A DNA stretch of 64,000 nt from Nocardioides cavernae (lineage in GTDB: Bacteria; Actinomycetota; Actinomycetes; Propionibacteriales; Nocardioidaceae): the NCBI RefSeq assembly GCF_013410035.1, contig NZ_JACCBW010000004.1, forward strand, positions 124,001 to 188,000. Direction: 5' to 3'. A program made the position numbers and the translations under genes. A model generated the notes under the pieces. It saw only the letters and a program-made list of their open reading frames with translations. It searched no databases and was not told the origin of the DNA. This document shows, one piece after another, positions 28,634 through 37,492 of this stretch (its first letter is position 1; each line of letters opens with the position of its first letter).

Positions 28634-28649
28634 GGTCCACCGACCTCAG
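28630..28649. terminator. Bidirectional hairpin between channel and hemerythrin genes
   Basis: CTGAGGTC-cacc-GACCTCAG, a perfect 8-bp stem with a 4-nt loop that covers both stop codons of the convergent pair. Confidence 0.55.
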
Positions 28650-29218
28650 TCGTCGGACTCCTCGTCCTCGTCGTCGTCGTCGTCGAGGAGCCCTTCCTTC
28701 TCGGCGGCCTCCACGATGCGGCGCACGTTGTCGATGCTGCCGCAGTCGGCGTCGAGCTGGGCGTTGCGCTCGGTGGCGAAGGCCTTCCCGAGGTCGGCGC
28801 GCACCTGCTCCCCGACCTCGTCCCGCGCCGGGTTGAGGATCGTCAGCTCCTCCTCGGTGAGGTGGTGGTTGAGCGCCGTCGCGAGCTCCTCCACGGCGTC
28901 GTCGAACGCCTGGGTGTCGGTGCCCTTCAGCTCCAGCACCTTGAGCATCGCCTCGTGGCCCTCGGCGTGCTCCTCCTCACCGTGCTCGGCCTCGTGCTCG
29001 GTGATCGCGTCCTTGCGCCGCAGGGTGGGGTAGACGTACTTCTCCTCGGCCTCGGCGTGCGCGACGTGGAGGGCGGCCAGCGCGCGGCGTACGGCGTCGC
29101 GGTCCGAGGTGCTGTCGCGCAGCTGGCGCATGAGGGACTCGAAGCGCCGGTGGTCCTCGAGGATCAGGTCGATGACGTCGCCGGAGATCGGCCTGCCGAG
29201 GTCGATGGGGGTGCTCAT
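28646..29218 (-). CDS. Hemerythrin HHE-domain protein
   Basis: A 190-residue protein with a four-helix hemerythrin-type domain. The histidine/acidic pattern is LEDHRRFESL, HVAHAEAEEKYVYPT, HEAEHGEEEHAEGH and LNHHLTEEE, consistent with a di-iron site that could bind O2 or NO or sense iron. The last 13 residues are almost all Asp/Glu. ATG at 29218 with a leaderless -10. Confidence 0.88.
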   Translation of the reverse strand: MSTPIDLGRPISGDVIDLILEDHRRFESLMRQLRDSTSDRDAVRRALAALHVAHAEAEEKYVYPTLRRKDAITEHEAEHGEEEHAEGHEAMLKVLELKGTDTQAFDDAVEELATALNHHLTEEELTILNPARDEVGEQVRADLGKAFATERNAQLDADCGSIDNVRRIVEAAEKEGLLDDDDDEDEESDD

Positions 29219-29225
29219 GGGGCCG

Positions 29226-29231
29226 ACCGTA
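29226..29231 (-). promoter_or_regulatory. -10 element of the hemerythrin gene
   Basis: TACGGT, 7 nt before the ATG at 29218; leaderless type. Confidence 0.45.
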
Positions 29232-29275
29232 GCGACCCGCCCCAGCGGGAGACCTCACCCCTGCGGGTCCGTGCC

Positions 29276-29281
29276 TACGAT
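29276..29281 (+). promoter_or_regulatory. -10 element of the DUF1707 gene
   Basis: TACGAT, 6 nt before the GTG at 29288; leaderless type. Confidence 0.45.
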
Positions 29282-29287
29282 GGGCTG

Positions 29288-29827
29288 GTGCCAGGTATCG
29301 AGGTGTGGAACCAGTTCGACCACGACCCGCGCAGCCCCGCCAACCGGACCCTCCGGGCGTCGGACCGCGATCGCGCGGTGATCGAGACGGTCCTGGCCGA
29401 CGCGTTCGCCGAGGGCCGGATCACCCGTGCGGAGTACGACGAGCGCAGCGAGGCCGTCCTGTCGAGCCGCACCCTCGGGGAGCTCCTCCCCCTGGTGCGG
29501 GACCTCCCCGTGTCCCAGGCACCTCGCAGCGACATCCCCGTCGAGGCCGCGCGCGCCTACGTCCTCGAGCGGCGGCAGGCCGTGTGGGGCTTCCTGTCCG
29601 CGTCACTGATCTGCTGGGTCATCTGGTTCGCGACCGGCTGGGGCGGGGGCGGGTTCAACCCGCAGTTCCCGTGGCCGTTGTTCGTGATGCTCGGCACCGG
29701 CCTGAACGCCGGGCGGGTGGTCTTCCAGAAGCAGGAGATCATCGCCGAGCAGACCCGGCGGCTGGAGAAGAAGGAGCGCAAGGAGGTCGAGCGGCGCGAG
29801 ATCCGCAGGAACGTCGACGGGTTCTGA
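29288..29827 (+). CDS. DUF1707/SHOCT-like plus 2TM domain protein
   Basis: A 179-residue protein. Residues 20-70 form a DUF1707-type helical domain (RASDRDRAVIETVLADAFAEGRITRAEYDERSEA), common in actinobacteria. A 2TM segment follows at about residues 98-138 (WGFLSASLICWVIWFATGW, PWPLFVMLGTGLNAGRVVF). The end is a charged coiled helix. Cell-surface or membrane-stress roles are suggested for relatives but not established. Confidence 0.75.
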   Translation: MPGIEVWNQFDHDPRSPANRTLRASDRDRAVIETVLADAFAEGRITRAEYDERSEAVLSSRTLGELLPLVRDLPVSQAPRSDIPVEAARAYVLERRQAVWGFLSASLICWVIWFATGWGGGGFNPQFPWPLFVMLGTGLNAGRVVFQKQEIIAEQTRRLEKKERKEVERREIRRNVDGF

Positions 29828-29845
29828 GGGCTCGGGGCCGTCTCT

Positions 29846-31975
29846 TCACTTCGTCGCTTCCATCATCTGGCGGAGCTCCTTCTTGAGGTCTCCGATCTCG
29901 TCGCGCAGCCGAGCCGCCACCTCGAACTGCAGGTCGGCGGCCGCCTGCTTCATCTGGTCCGTCAGCCCCTGGATGAGCTCGGCGAGGTCGGCGGAGGGGA
30001 TGCCGGCGGTGTCGGGCGCCTCGGAGTGGATCTTCGACAGCGCCGGGGTCGGCGACTTGCCGGCCTTCACCCCGCCCGCGCGGCCCTTCTGGCCGACGTC
30101 GGCCCAGGTCTTGAGCAGCGCCTCGGTGTTCTCGTCCTCACGCGCGAGCATCTCGGTGATGTCGGCGATCTTCTTGCGCAGCGGCTGTGGGTCGATGCCG
30201 CGCTCGGTGTTGTAGGCGACCTGGATCTCGCGACGACGGTTGGTCTCGTCGATCGCCGCCTCCATCGACGGCGTGATCTTGTCGGCGTACATGTGGACCT
30301 GGCCCGACACGTTGCGCGCCGCGCGGCCGATGGTCTGGATGAGCGACTTGTCGGAGCGCAGGAAGCCCTCCTTGTCGGCATCGAGGATCGCCACCAGCGA
30401 CACCTCGGGCAGGTCGAGACCCTCACGGAGCAGGTTGATGCCGACCAGCACGTCGTACTCGCCCATGCGCAGCTCGCGCAGCAGCTCGATGCGGCGCAGC
30501 GTGTCGACCTCGGAGTGGAGGTAGCGGGTGCGGATGCCGGCGTCGAGGAGGTAGTCGGTGAGGTCCTCGGACATCTTCTTGGTCAGCGTCGTCACCAGGA
30601 CGCGCTCGTTCTTGTCCGCACGCGTGCGGATCTCGTGGATCAGGTCGTCGATCTGGCCCTTGGTCGGCTTGATCACGACTTCCGGGTCCACGAGCCCGGT
30701 CGGGCGGATGATCTGCTGGACGGTGTTGTCCACGCCTCCGACCCGGTCGAGCTCGTAGTTGCCCGGGGTCGCGGACAGGTAGACCGTCTGTCCGATCCGG
30801 TCGACGAACTCGTCCCAGCGCAGCGGACGGTTGTCCATGGCGCTCGGCAGCCGGAAGCCGTGGTCGACGAGGTTGCGCTTGCGCGACATGTCGCCCTCGT
30901 ACATGCCGCCGATCTGCGGCACCGCCACGTGGGACTCGTCGACCACGAGCACGAAGTCCTCGGGGAAGTAGTCAAGGAGGGTGTTGGGGGCGCTGCCGGG
31001 CTTGCGGCCGTCCATGTGCATCGAGTAGTTCTCGATGCCCGAGCACGAACCCACCTGGCGCATCATCTCGACGTCGTAGGTGGTGCGCATCCGCAGGCGC
31101 TGCGCCTCGAGCAGCTTGCCCTGCTTCTCGAAGACCGCGAGCTGGTCGGCGAGCTCGAGCTCGATGCCGGTGATCGCCTTCTCCATCCGCTCGGGACCGG
31201 CGACGTAGTGGGTCGCGGGGAAGACGTGGAGCTCGGTGTCCTCGGAGATGACCTCGCCCGTGATCGGGTGCAGCGTCATCAGCCGCTCGATCTCGTCACC
31301 GAAGAACTCGATGCGGATCGCGAGCTCCTCGTAGACCGGGAAGATCTCGAGGGTGTCGCCACGCACCCGGAAGGTGCCGCGGGTGAACGACATGTCGTTG
31401 CGGGTGTACTGGATCTCGACGAGACGACGAAGCACCGAGTCACGGTCGTGCTCCTCGCCGACCTTGAGCCGCAGCATCCGGTCGACGTACTCCTGCGGGG
31501 TGCCGAGGCCGTAGATGCAGGACACCGTCGAGACCACGATCGTGTCGCGCCGCGTGAGCAGGCTGTTGGTCGCGCTGTGCCGCAGCCGCTCGACCTCCTC
31601 GTTGATCGAGGAGTCCTTCTCGATGTAGGTGTCGGTCTGCGGGACGTAGGCCTCGGGCTGGTAGTAGTCGTAGTAGGAGACGAAGTACTCGACCGCGTTG
31701 TCGGGGAACAGCTGGCGCAGCTCGTTGGCGAACTGGGCGGCCAGTGTCTTGTTGGGCTGGAGCACCAGCACCGGGCGCTGGAGCTGCTCGGCGACCCAGG
31801 CGACCGTGGCGGTCTTGCCGGTGCCGGTCGCGCCGAGCAGGACGACGTCCTTCTCCCCGCCCTGGATCCGCCCGACGATCTCCTTGATCGCCGCCGGCTG
31901 GTCGCCGGAGGGCTCGTAGTCGGAGACCACCTTGAAGGGGGCCACCCGCCGCTGGAGATCAGTGACTGGACGCAT
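29846..31975 (-). CDS. uvrB: Excinuclease ABC subunit UvrB
   Basis: UvrB is the helicase-like damage-verification subunit. The 709 residues have Walker [14 protein letters not shown] near 51-58, the damage-probing beta-hairpin with [25 protein letters not shown] (motif II) and the later GRAARN helicase motif. A C-terminal UVR domain ([18 protein letters not shown]) binds UvrC. ATG at 31975 gives [11 protein letters not shown] and has a leaderless TAGGCT box. No SOS box is visible upstream, unlike uvrA. Confidence 0.97.
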   Translation of the reverse strand: MRPVTDLQRRVAPFKVVSDYEPSGDQPAAIKEIVGRIQGGEKDVVLLGATGTGKTATVAWVAEQLQRPVLVLQPNKTLAAQFANELRQLFPDNAVEYFVSYYDYYQPEAYVPQTDTYIEKDSSINEEVERLRHSATNSLLTRRDTIVVSTVSCIYGLGTPQEYVDRMLRLKVGEEHDRDSVLRRLVEIQYTRNDMSFTRGTFRVRGDTLEIFPVYEELAIRIEFFGDEIERLMTLHPITGEVISEDTELHVFPATHYVAGPERMEKAITGIELELADQLAVFEKQGKLLEAQRLRMRTTYDVEMMRQVGSCSGIENYSMHMDGRKPGSAPNTLLDYFPEDFVLVVDESHVAVPQIGGMYEGDMSRKRNLVDHGFRLPSAMDNRPLRWDEFVDRIGQTVYLSATPGNYELDRVGGVDNTVQQIIRPTGLVDPEVVIKPTKGQIDDLIHEIRTRADKNERVLVTTLTKKMSEDLTDYLLDAGIRTRYLHSEVDTLRRIELLRELRMGEYDVLVGINLLREGLDLPEVSLVAILDADKEGFLRSDKSLIQTIGRAARNVSGQVHMYADKITPSMEAAIDETNRRREIQVAYNTERGIDPQPLRKKIADITEMLAREDENTEALLKTWADVGQKGRAGGVKAGKSPTPALSKIHSEAPDTAGIPSADLAELIQGLTDQMKQAAADLQFEVAARLRDEIGDLKKELRQMMEATK

Positions 31976-31981
31976 GCGTCG

Positions 31982-31987
31982 AGCCTA
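31982..31987 (-). promoter_or_regulatory. -10 element of uvrB (leaderless type)
   Basis: TAGGCT, 6 nt before the ATG at 31975. Confidence 0.5.
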
Positions 31988-32060
31988 CGACCCGCCACCG
32001 ACAGCGCACCCGTGAGCGGGGCGTGACCCGGTCGTGACCCGGCTCGTCCAGACTTCCAGC

Positions 32061-32885
32061 ATGGGCGTACGACGGGGGTGGGCGTTGGGTGCCGCCGCGC
32101 TCGCGCTGGCTGCGACGGCGTGCTCGGCCGGCGGCGCGAGCCGGGACCGCACGCCCGACGTCGATCTCGCCGGCACGTGGCTGCTGGTGTCCGGGCGTAC
32201 CCCCGACGGCCCCCTCGCGGTCACGTCCGACACGCACGTGTCCCTGACGTTCGACGAGGACAGCATGGGCGGGAAGGCGGCGTGCAACGACTACGGCGCC
32301 GACCACACGCTCGACGGCAGCTCGTTCGACATCCCGGGTTCCGGGATCGAGCAGACGCTGATGGGCTGCGGCACGGCGCCGGAGGAGCTCGACCGTACCT
32401 ACTTCGCCGCCCTCATCGAGGTCGACACCGTCGAGCGCGACAGCGACGAGCTGACGATGACCGGGCCGGGCGTCGAGATCGGTTTCCGCCTCGCGGAACC
32501 GTGGCCGCGCGCGGCGGTCGTGGGCCACCGGTGGCGGCTCGTGACCTGGATCGACGAGTCCGGTGAGCGCCACCGGCCGCAGTGGGAGCGCGGGCTCCGT
32601 CCCTTCGTCCGGTTCGGCGACGGCGGGGGCTCAGGCGGTCGGATCGCGGCGAGCAGCGGCTGCCGCGTCCTGGAGGGGCGCTGGCGGATGTGGCTCGGCG
32701 CACCGCACCTCACCCGTAGCGAGTGGCGCGGGCGCTGCCCCGACCGGCTGATGGACCAGGAGGTGGCCGTCGGCAACGCGCTGTCCGAGCCGGTCTTCGA
32801 GGTGCGCCGCCGGGGCGGAGGTGCGGAGCTCGTCATCGGTTACGCACACGACAACAGTCCGGCCGAGGTCGTCTACCGTCGCTGA
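32061..32885 (+). CDS. META-domain lipoprotein
   Basis: A 274-residue exported lipoprotein with a signal peptide ending in lipobox AATAC. Two META-type beta domains follow: AGTWLLVSGRTPDG...GGKAACNDYGAD and GHRWRLVTWIDESG...IAASSGC. META domains occur in HslJ-like heat- and drug-stress proteins, with no known enzyme activity. ATG 32061 is chosen because the signal peptide begins there and CAGACT lies 6 nt upstream. It converges with the reductase gene, 3 nt between stops. Confidence 0.8.
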   Translation: MGVRRGWALGAAALALAATACSAGGASRDRTPDVDLAGTWLLVSGRTPDGPLAVTSDTHVSLTFDEDSMGGKAACNDYGADHTLDGSSFDIPGSGIEQTLMGCGTAPEELDRTYFAALIEVDTVERDSDELTMTGPGVEIGFRLAEPWPRAAVVGHRWRLVTWIDESGERHRPQWERGLRPFVRFGDGGGSGGRIAASSGCRVLEGRWRMWLGAPHLTRSEWRGRCPDRLMDQEVAVGNALSEPVFEVRRRGGGAELVIGYAHDNSPAEVVYRR

Positions 32886-32894
32886 GCCTCAGCG
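32880..32894. repeat. Small palindrome over convergent stop codons
   Basis: CGCTGAG-c-CTCAGCG, formed because both genes end in CGC-TGA. A tight hairpin at this convergence could stop both transcripts, though its loop is too small to be ideal. Confidence 0.3.
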
Positions 32895-33473
32895 CACGCG
32901 GTCGAGCGTGACGACCCGGACCCCGCCCGCGAGGTCGACCTGGTCGACCGGCTCGAACCGGGCGTGGGCGAACGGCCCCTCGAACAGCCGCGTGCCGTCG
33001 CCGATCACCGACGGGTTGACCTTGAGCACGAGCCGGTCGACCTCGGGGAGCAGTGCGTGCGCGAGCGTCCCGCCGCCGACGAGCCAGATGTCCTTGCCCT
33101 CCTCGGCCTTCAGCTGGCGCACCCGCTCCAGCGGGTCGCCGGCGACCACCTCGACGGGCAGGTCGCTGCGGTCGGCGAGGGTCGAGGAGACGACGAGGTG
33201 CCGCAGGTGCGGGTAGGCGTCGTCGAGTCCGGCGGCCAGGCCGATCTCGTAGGAGCCCCGACCCTCCACCACGGTGTCGAAGGCCTCGCCCGGTCCCTCG
33301 ATCCCCAGCGCCTCGCGGGCCGGGCCGGGCAGCGTCTCGGGCCAGGTGGCGACCAGGTGCTCGACGAGGTCGGGGGTCACGGGGAACCACTCCGAGCCGC
33401 TCGGGTCACCCCCGTCGGGACCGGCGATGAACCCGTCGAGGGTGACGGCGACCAGGTAGACGAGACGACGCAT
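32889..33473 (-). CDS. Dihydrofolate reductase / RibD C-terminal family reductase
   Basis: A 194-residue NADPH-dependent reductase of the RibD C-terminal/DHFR-like family. It opens with RRLVYLVAVTLDGFIAGPDG, has VEGRGSYEIG, and has the nucleotide-binding GKDIWLVGGGTLAHALLPEVD. These small proteins rarely reduce folate itself; the substrate is unknown. ATG 33473 is 6 nt downstream of a CAGGAT box. Divergent from the phosphotransferase at 33507. Confidence 0.82.
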   Translation of the reverse strand: MRRLVYLVAVTLDGFIAGPDGGDPSGSEWFPVTPDLVEHLVATWPETLPGPAREALGIEGPGEAFDTVVEGRGSYEIGLAAGLDDAYPHLRHLVVSSTLADRSDLPVEVVAGDPLERVRQLKAEEGKDIWLVGGGTLAHALLPEVDRLVLKVNPSVIGDGTRLFEGPFAHARFEPVDQVDLAGGVRVVTLDRVR

Positions 33474-33493
33474 GCGGACATCCTGCCGATGCG

Positions 33494-33499
33494 TACCCT
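33494..33499 (+). promoter_or_regulatory. -10 element of the phosphotransferase-like gene
   Basis: TACCCT, 7 nt before the ATG at 33507; it sets that ATG as the start rather than 33489. Confidence 0.45.
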
Positions 33500-33506
33500 C
33501 GCTGCC

Positions 33507-34301
33507 ATGCCCCACCCCGGCCAGCCGCCCGACCGCGTGCTCGACCTGTTCGCGGCCGAAGGCGTCCTGGAGCCGCTGACCGGAGGCCGCGGGCTGAGCT
33601 GGCGGGCGGGCGACCTCGCCCTCTCCCCCGGCCACGACGAGTCCGAGGCGTGGCTGGCGCCCGTCCAGGCGAGGCTGGCCGTACGCCTCGACGAGCAGGT
33701 GCCGCGCTCCCTGCGCCTCGCGCTGCCCGTCCCCGCACGTGACGGCAACCTGACCGTCGACGGCTGGGCCGCCACCCGCTACGAGCCCGGGTCCGTGCCG
33801 TGCCGCGACCTGCCCACGCTGCGTGCGACCGCCCACCTCCTGCACGCGCACCTCGCCAGCGCCGTGCCGGAGCGCCCCGCCGGCCTCGACAGCCGCGACG
33901 ACCGCTACGCGACCGCCGAGCGGCTTGCCTTCGACGGTTCGGCGGTCGAGTCGGGACGAGTTACGCCGGCGGCGGGGCTCGTCGCCGACCTCGCCGCCGC
34001 CCTCGACGACACCGACCTCGGTCGCGAGCAGCTGGTCCACACCGACCTCGCGAACAACGTCCTGCTCGACGCGGCGGGCGTGCCCCTCGTCATCGACTTC
34101 TCCCCCGCGTGGCGGTCACCGCTGTGGGCCGAGGCAGTGTGCGTGCTCGACGCGGTGCTCTGGCTGGGGGCGCCCGCCGAGGCGTTGGACGGGTGGCGGA
34201 CCGGTGCGCCGCGGCAGGCGATGCTGCGGGCCGTCCTCTTCCGCGTGCTCTCCGACCGGCCGTGCTACGTCGGGCGTTACGCCGCGCTGGGTCTGGTCTG
34301 A
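33507..34301 (+). CDS. Aminoglycoside phosphotransferase-like protein
   Basis: A 264-residue protein with the C-terminal half of the APH/choline-kinase fold: a catalytic loop VHTDLANNVLL and metal-binding LVIDFSP in place of HGDLxxxN and DFG/DWE. The N-terminal nucleotide-binding lobe is short and poorly conserved. Similar proteins act on small hydroxylated metabolites, and antibiotic resistance should not be inferred. ATG 33507 is favoured by its leaderless -10. Confidence 0.72.
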   Translation: MPHPGQPPDRVLDLFAAEGVLEPLTGGRGLSWRAGDLALSPGHDESEAWLAPVQARLAVRLDEQVPRSLRLALPVPARDGNLTVDGWAATRYEPGSVPCRDLPTLRATAHLLHAHLASAVPERPAGLDSRDDRYATAERLAFDGSAVESGRVTPAAGLVADLAAALDDTDLGREQLVHTDLANNVLLDAAGVPLVIDFSPAWRSPLWAEAVCVLDAVLWLGAPAEALDGWRTGAPRQAMLRAVLFRVLSDRPCYVGRYAALGLV

Positions 34302-34335
34302 GGAACGTGGGCAGCGCCCGCTGGTCGTCGATGGA

Positions 34336-34341
34336 TAGGTT
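34336..34341 (+). promoter_or_regulatory. -10 element of the phospholipase D family gene
   Basis: TAGGTT, 6 nt before the GTG at 34348; it argues for that start over GTG 34342, which abuts the box. Confidence 0.5.
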
Positions 34342-34347
34342 GTGCGC

Positions 34348-35592
34348 GTGACCGTCGCCCGCACGCTGACCGCCGCCCGGCGCAGCCTGCTCGCCCTCCT
34401 CGGCCTGCAGATCGGCCTCGCGGTCGCCCTCTCCCTCGTCGACTCCTACCGCCGCCGCGGCAAGAAGCCGAAGCCGTTCCCCGTGACCCGCCCGGAGACC
34501 GTCCCGATGGGCGCCGGCGACATCACGACCTACACGTTCGGCCGTGACCTCTACGACGACATGCTCGCGGCGATCGACGGCGCCAAGAAGCAGATCCTCT
34601 TCGAGACCTACATCTGGAAGGGCGACGAGATCGGGTGGAAGTTCAAGACCGCCCTGTCCGCCGCCGCCGACCGGGGCGTCGACGTGCACTGCGTCTACGA
34701 CGGCTTCGCCAACATGGTGGTCTCCCCCGCCTTCAAGCGCTTCTCGCCCCGGCTCAAGGTGCTGCGCTACCCCGTCTGGACGGCCGGGTTCCGCTTCTGG
34801 GACCTGCGCCGCTACGGCCGCAACCACCGCAAGATGCTGATCGTCGACGAGGAGGTCGCCTTCCTCGGCGGCTACAACATCGGCTCGGCGTACGCCACCG
34901 AGTGGCGCGACACGCACGTGCGGATCACGGGTCCGGGCGTGTGGGACATGAAGCGCGCCTTCGCCGACTTCTGGAACCTCAACCGCCGGCACCGGTTGCG
35001 GCGCAACGAGCGCCCGCTGCTGATCGAGACGGCGTCCGACTGGGACCCGCAGATCCGCGTGCACAAGAACATCCCGCGCCAGTGGAGCTTCCCGATCCGC
35101 AGCATGTACCTCGAGGCGATCCAGCGCGCGAGCCGCAACGTGTGGCTGACCACCGCCTACTTCCTGCCCGACCAGGACTTCGTCGACGCGGTCGCGGAGG
35201 CAGCCCGCCGCGGGGTGGACGTACGCGTCCTGCTGCCGCTGAAGTCCAACCACATCGTCGCCGACTGGATCTCGCGCGGCTACTACGGCCAGCTCCTCGC
35301 CGCCGGCGTACGCATCCTGCGGTTCAAGGACGCGATGGTCCACGCCAAGACCGCGACCATCGACGGCAGCTGGTCGACCGTCGGCACGGCCAACATCGAC
35401 CGGCTGAGCCTCCAGGGCAACTACGAGATCAACCTCGAGGTCATCGACCCGGCCTTCGCCGCGGTGATGGAGCGGGTCTTCGCCGTCGACGAGTCCAACT
35501 GCCTCGAGCTCACCCTCGCCGAGTGGGAGGCGCGCGACCTGAACCGGAAGTTCACCGAGAGCTTCCTGGCACCGTTGCGCCCGCTGCTCTGA
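34348..35592 (+). CDS. Phospholipase D family protein, cardiolipin-synthase-like
   Basis: A 414-residue protein with two PLD active-site motifs: NHRKMLIVD near residue 153 and VHAKTATIDG near residue 330, the HxKxxxxD pair that forms one catalytic site. An N-terminal hydrophobic segment (residues about 10-30) likely anchors it in the membrane. Family members transfer phosphatidyl groups to make cardiolipin or cleave phospholipids. Cardiolipin synthase activity is plausible but unproven. Confidence 0.85.
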   Translation: MTVARTLTAARRSLLALLGLQIGLAVALSLVDSYRRRGKKPKPFPVTRPETVPMGAGDITTYTFGRDLYDDMLAAIDGAKKQILFETYIWKGDEIGWKFKTALSAAADRGVDVHCVYDGFANMVVSPAFKRFSPRLKVLRYPVWTAGFRFWDLRRYGRNHRKMLIVDEEVAFLGGYNIGSAYATEWRDTHVRITGPGVWDMKRAFADFWNLNRRHRLRRNERPLLIETASDWDPQIRVHKNIPRQWSFPIRSMYLEAIQRASRNVWLTTAYFLPDQDFVDAVAEAARRGVDVRVLLPLKSNHIVADWISRGYYGQLLAAGVRILRFKDAMVHAKTATIDGSWSTVGTANIDRLSLQGNYEINLEVIDPAFAAVMERVFAVDESNCLELTLAEWEARDLNRKFTESFLAPLRPLL

Positions 35593-35605
35593 GCGGAGCC
35601 GGTCG

Positions 35606-36535
35606 TCAGCGCGTCGGCAGGTGGGTCGGGACGCTCATCCGCGGACCGCGCCGCGGGCGGGAGCGACCGCCGGCGATCGCCATCGCCGCCGCCCGGCCAC
35701 GCTGCGGACGGTAGGGCTCGAGGAGCGCGCCCATCTCCTCGTCCGTGATGTCGTGGCCCACCAGCGCCCAGCCCACCCAGTTGGCGAGGTGGTAGTCGCC
35801 GAAGCTCACCGCGTCGGCGTCGCCGAGGGCGCGCATCCGGACCTCCGCGCTCGTCCAGACCCCGATCCCCCGGATCGACGTCAGCCGGCGTTCGGCCTCC
35901 TCCGGCGCCGCCGAGATGCGCTCGAGGGACGACGCCAGCCGGCACGCGGTGACCATCGTCCGCGACTGGGCCGGCTGGACCCCGAGCCGCAGCCACTCCC
36001 ACGACGGGATCGCGGCGATCGTCGCCGGCGTCGGCTGCACCATCAGCCGCAGCTGGGCGACCGGACCGGGCGCGGGCTCGCCGTGGCGCCGGACGAGCTC
36101 GCGGAACGAGCCGAACGCCTGCTTGCCGGTGACCTTCTGCTCCAGGATCGACGGCACCAGCGACTCCATCACCAGGCCCGTCCCGCCGATGCGCCAGTGC
36201 CGGTGGGTGCGCCACCCCTCGGCGACCTCGGGGTGGTGGTGCGCCTCGAAGCCGCTCGGGTCGTCGTCGGCGCCGAGCAGGGCAGGCATCCGCTCGAGCG
36301 CCCAGTCGGCGCCCGGGCCCCACGCGCGACCGTGCACCTCACCGGCCGACGCCCGCGCCTCGACGCACAGCGAGGCGGGGCCCACGGGCGTACGCATGGC
36401 GCGAAAGATGCGTCCGTCGTCGAGGTGTCGCTGCGTCGGGTCGCCGGCACCGCGGCGTTGCGGGCGCAGCACCTGGGCGGGTGAGCACGGCCAGTCGGGC
36501 ACCCAGGTGCGGGTGCGCGCGTCCTGGGTGACCAT
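35606..36535 (-). CDS. DNA-3-methyladenine glycosylase family (AlkA-like)
   Basis: A 309-residue HhH-GPD DNA glycosylase. SILEQKVTGKQAFGSFREL is the entry helix, LTSIRGIGVWTSAEVRMRAL the helix-hairpin-helix, and the catalytic Asp follows in DADAVSFGDYHL. This enzyme class removes alkylated bases. The N-terminal domain is of the AlkA/OGG kind. ATG at 36535 with a leaderless -10; divergent from the tryptophan dioxygenase gene. Confidence 0.88.
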   Translation of the reverse strand: MVTQDARTRTWVPDWPCSPAQVLRPQRRGAGDPTQRHLDDGRIFRAMRTPVGPASLCVEARASAGEVHGRAWGPGADWALERMPALLGADDDPSGFEAHHHPEVAEGWRTHRHWRIGGTGLVMESLVPSILEQKVTGKQAFGSFRELVRRHGEPAPGPVAQLRLMVQPTPATIAAIPSWEWLRLGVQPAQSRTMVTACRLASSLERISAAPEEAERRLTSIRGIGVWTSAEVRMRALGDADAVSFGDYHLANWVGWALVGHDITDEEMGALLEPYRPQRGRAAAMAIAGGRSRPRRGPRMSVPTHLPTR

Positions 36536-36541
36536 GCCCCG

Positions 36542-36547
36542 ACGGTA
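36542..36547 (-). promoter_or_regulatory. -10 element of the AlkA-like gene
   Basis: TACCGT, 6 nt before the ATG at 36535; leaderless type. Confidence 0.45.
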
Positions 36548-36562
36548 ATCGAGGCCACCGAC

Positions 36563-36568
36563 TACGTT
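36563..36568 (+). promoter_or_regulatory. -10 element of tryptophan 2,3-dioxygenase
   Basis: TACGTT, 6 nt before the ATG at 36575; leaderless type. Confidence 0.5.
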
Positions 36569-36574
36569 GCACCC

Positions 36575-37429
36575 ATGGGCGAGACTCCGAACCACCGCGA
36601 CCTCGAGGACGGCATCCAGAAGGACTTCTCGAGGTCGATGTCCTACGGCGACTACCTCCGCCTCGACGTGCTCCTCTCGGCCCAGCAGCCCCTGTCCGAC
36701 CCGCCCCAGCACGACGAGCTGCTCTTCATCGTGCAGCACCAGACGAGCGAGCTCTGGCTCAAGCTGATGGTCCACGAGCTGCGCTCCGCGCGGGCCCTGC
36801 TCCGCACCGACGACCTGTCCCCCGCGCTCAAGCGGCTGGCGCGCATCAAGCACATCCAGCACACGCTGACCGACCAGTGGTCGGTGCTGGCGACGCTGAC
36901 GCCGTCGGAGTACGCCGAGATCCGCCCCTTCCTGGCGACCAGCTCGGGCTTCCAGTCGGCGCAGTACCGCGAGGTCGAGTTCCTGCTCGGCAACAAGAGC
37001 GCCGACATGGTGAAGGTCCACGCGCACGACGCCGACGCCCAGGACGTCCTCGCCGAGCTGCTGCACGAGCCGTCGCTCTACGACGAGTTCCTCGCCCACC
37101 TCGCCCGGCAGGGGTACGCCGTCCCGTCACGCCTGCTCACCCGGGACTTCTCCCAGCCGCACGTCTCCGACAGCGAGCTCGTCGACGTCTTCGCCGGGGT
37201 GTACGCCGCCCCCGGCGAGCACTGGGGCGTCTACGAGACCTGCGAGGAGCTCGTCGACGTCGAGGACGCCTTCCAGCAGTGGCGCTTCCGCCACCTGCAG
37301 GTCGTCCAGCGCACCATCGGCCACAAGGTCGGCACGGGTGGGTCGTCGGGGGTCGACTTCCTCCGCCGGGCCCTCGACCTGACGTTCTTCCCCGAGCTCT
37401 ACGAGGTGCGGACGCGGATCGGGCAGTAG
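36575..37429 (+). CDS. kynA: Tryptophan 2,3-dioxygenase
   Basis: A 284-residue heme enzyme opening tryptophan to N-formylkynurenine, the first step of the kynurenine route. Signatures are FIVQHQTSELWLKL near residues 51-65, with the distal His in the substrate pocket, and WRFRHLQVVQRTIGHKVGTGGSSGVDFL near 230-257, which contains the proximal heme His. Length fits the bacterial family. No kynureninase or formamidase is next to it, so the pathway must be completed elsewhere. Confidence 0.95.
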   Translation: MGETPNHRDLEDGIQKDFSRSMSYGDYLRLDVLLSAQQPLSDPPQHDELLFIVQHQTSELWLKLMVHELRSARALLRTDDLSPALKRLARIKHIQHTLTDQWSVLATLTPSEYAEIRPFLATSSGFQSAQYREVEFLLGNKSADMVKVHAHDADAQDVLAELLHEPSLYDEFLAHLARQGYAVPSRLLTRDFSQPHVSDSELVDVFAGVYAAPGEHWGVYETCEELVDVEDAFQQWRFRHLQVVQRTIGHKVGTGGSSGVDFLRRALDLTFFPELYEVRTRIGQ

Positions 37430-37492
37430 GGGCAGCTGGACCTCTCAATGCAACGACCCGGAATCGTCCGGAACCCGCGCCACCCTGTCCTC

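Noticed and set aside
33507..34301. Aminoglycoside resistance gene
   Set aside because: The catalytic loop is only APH-like and the N-terminal lobe is poorly conserved; these proteins commonly act on ordinary metabolites.
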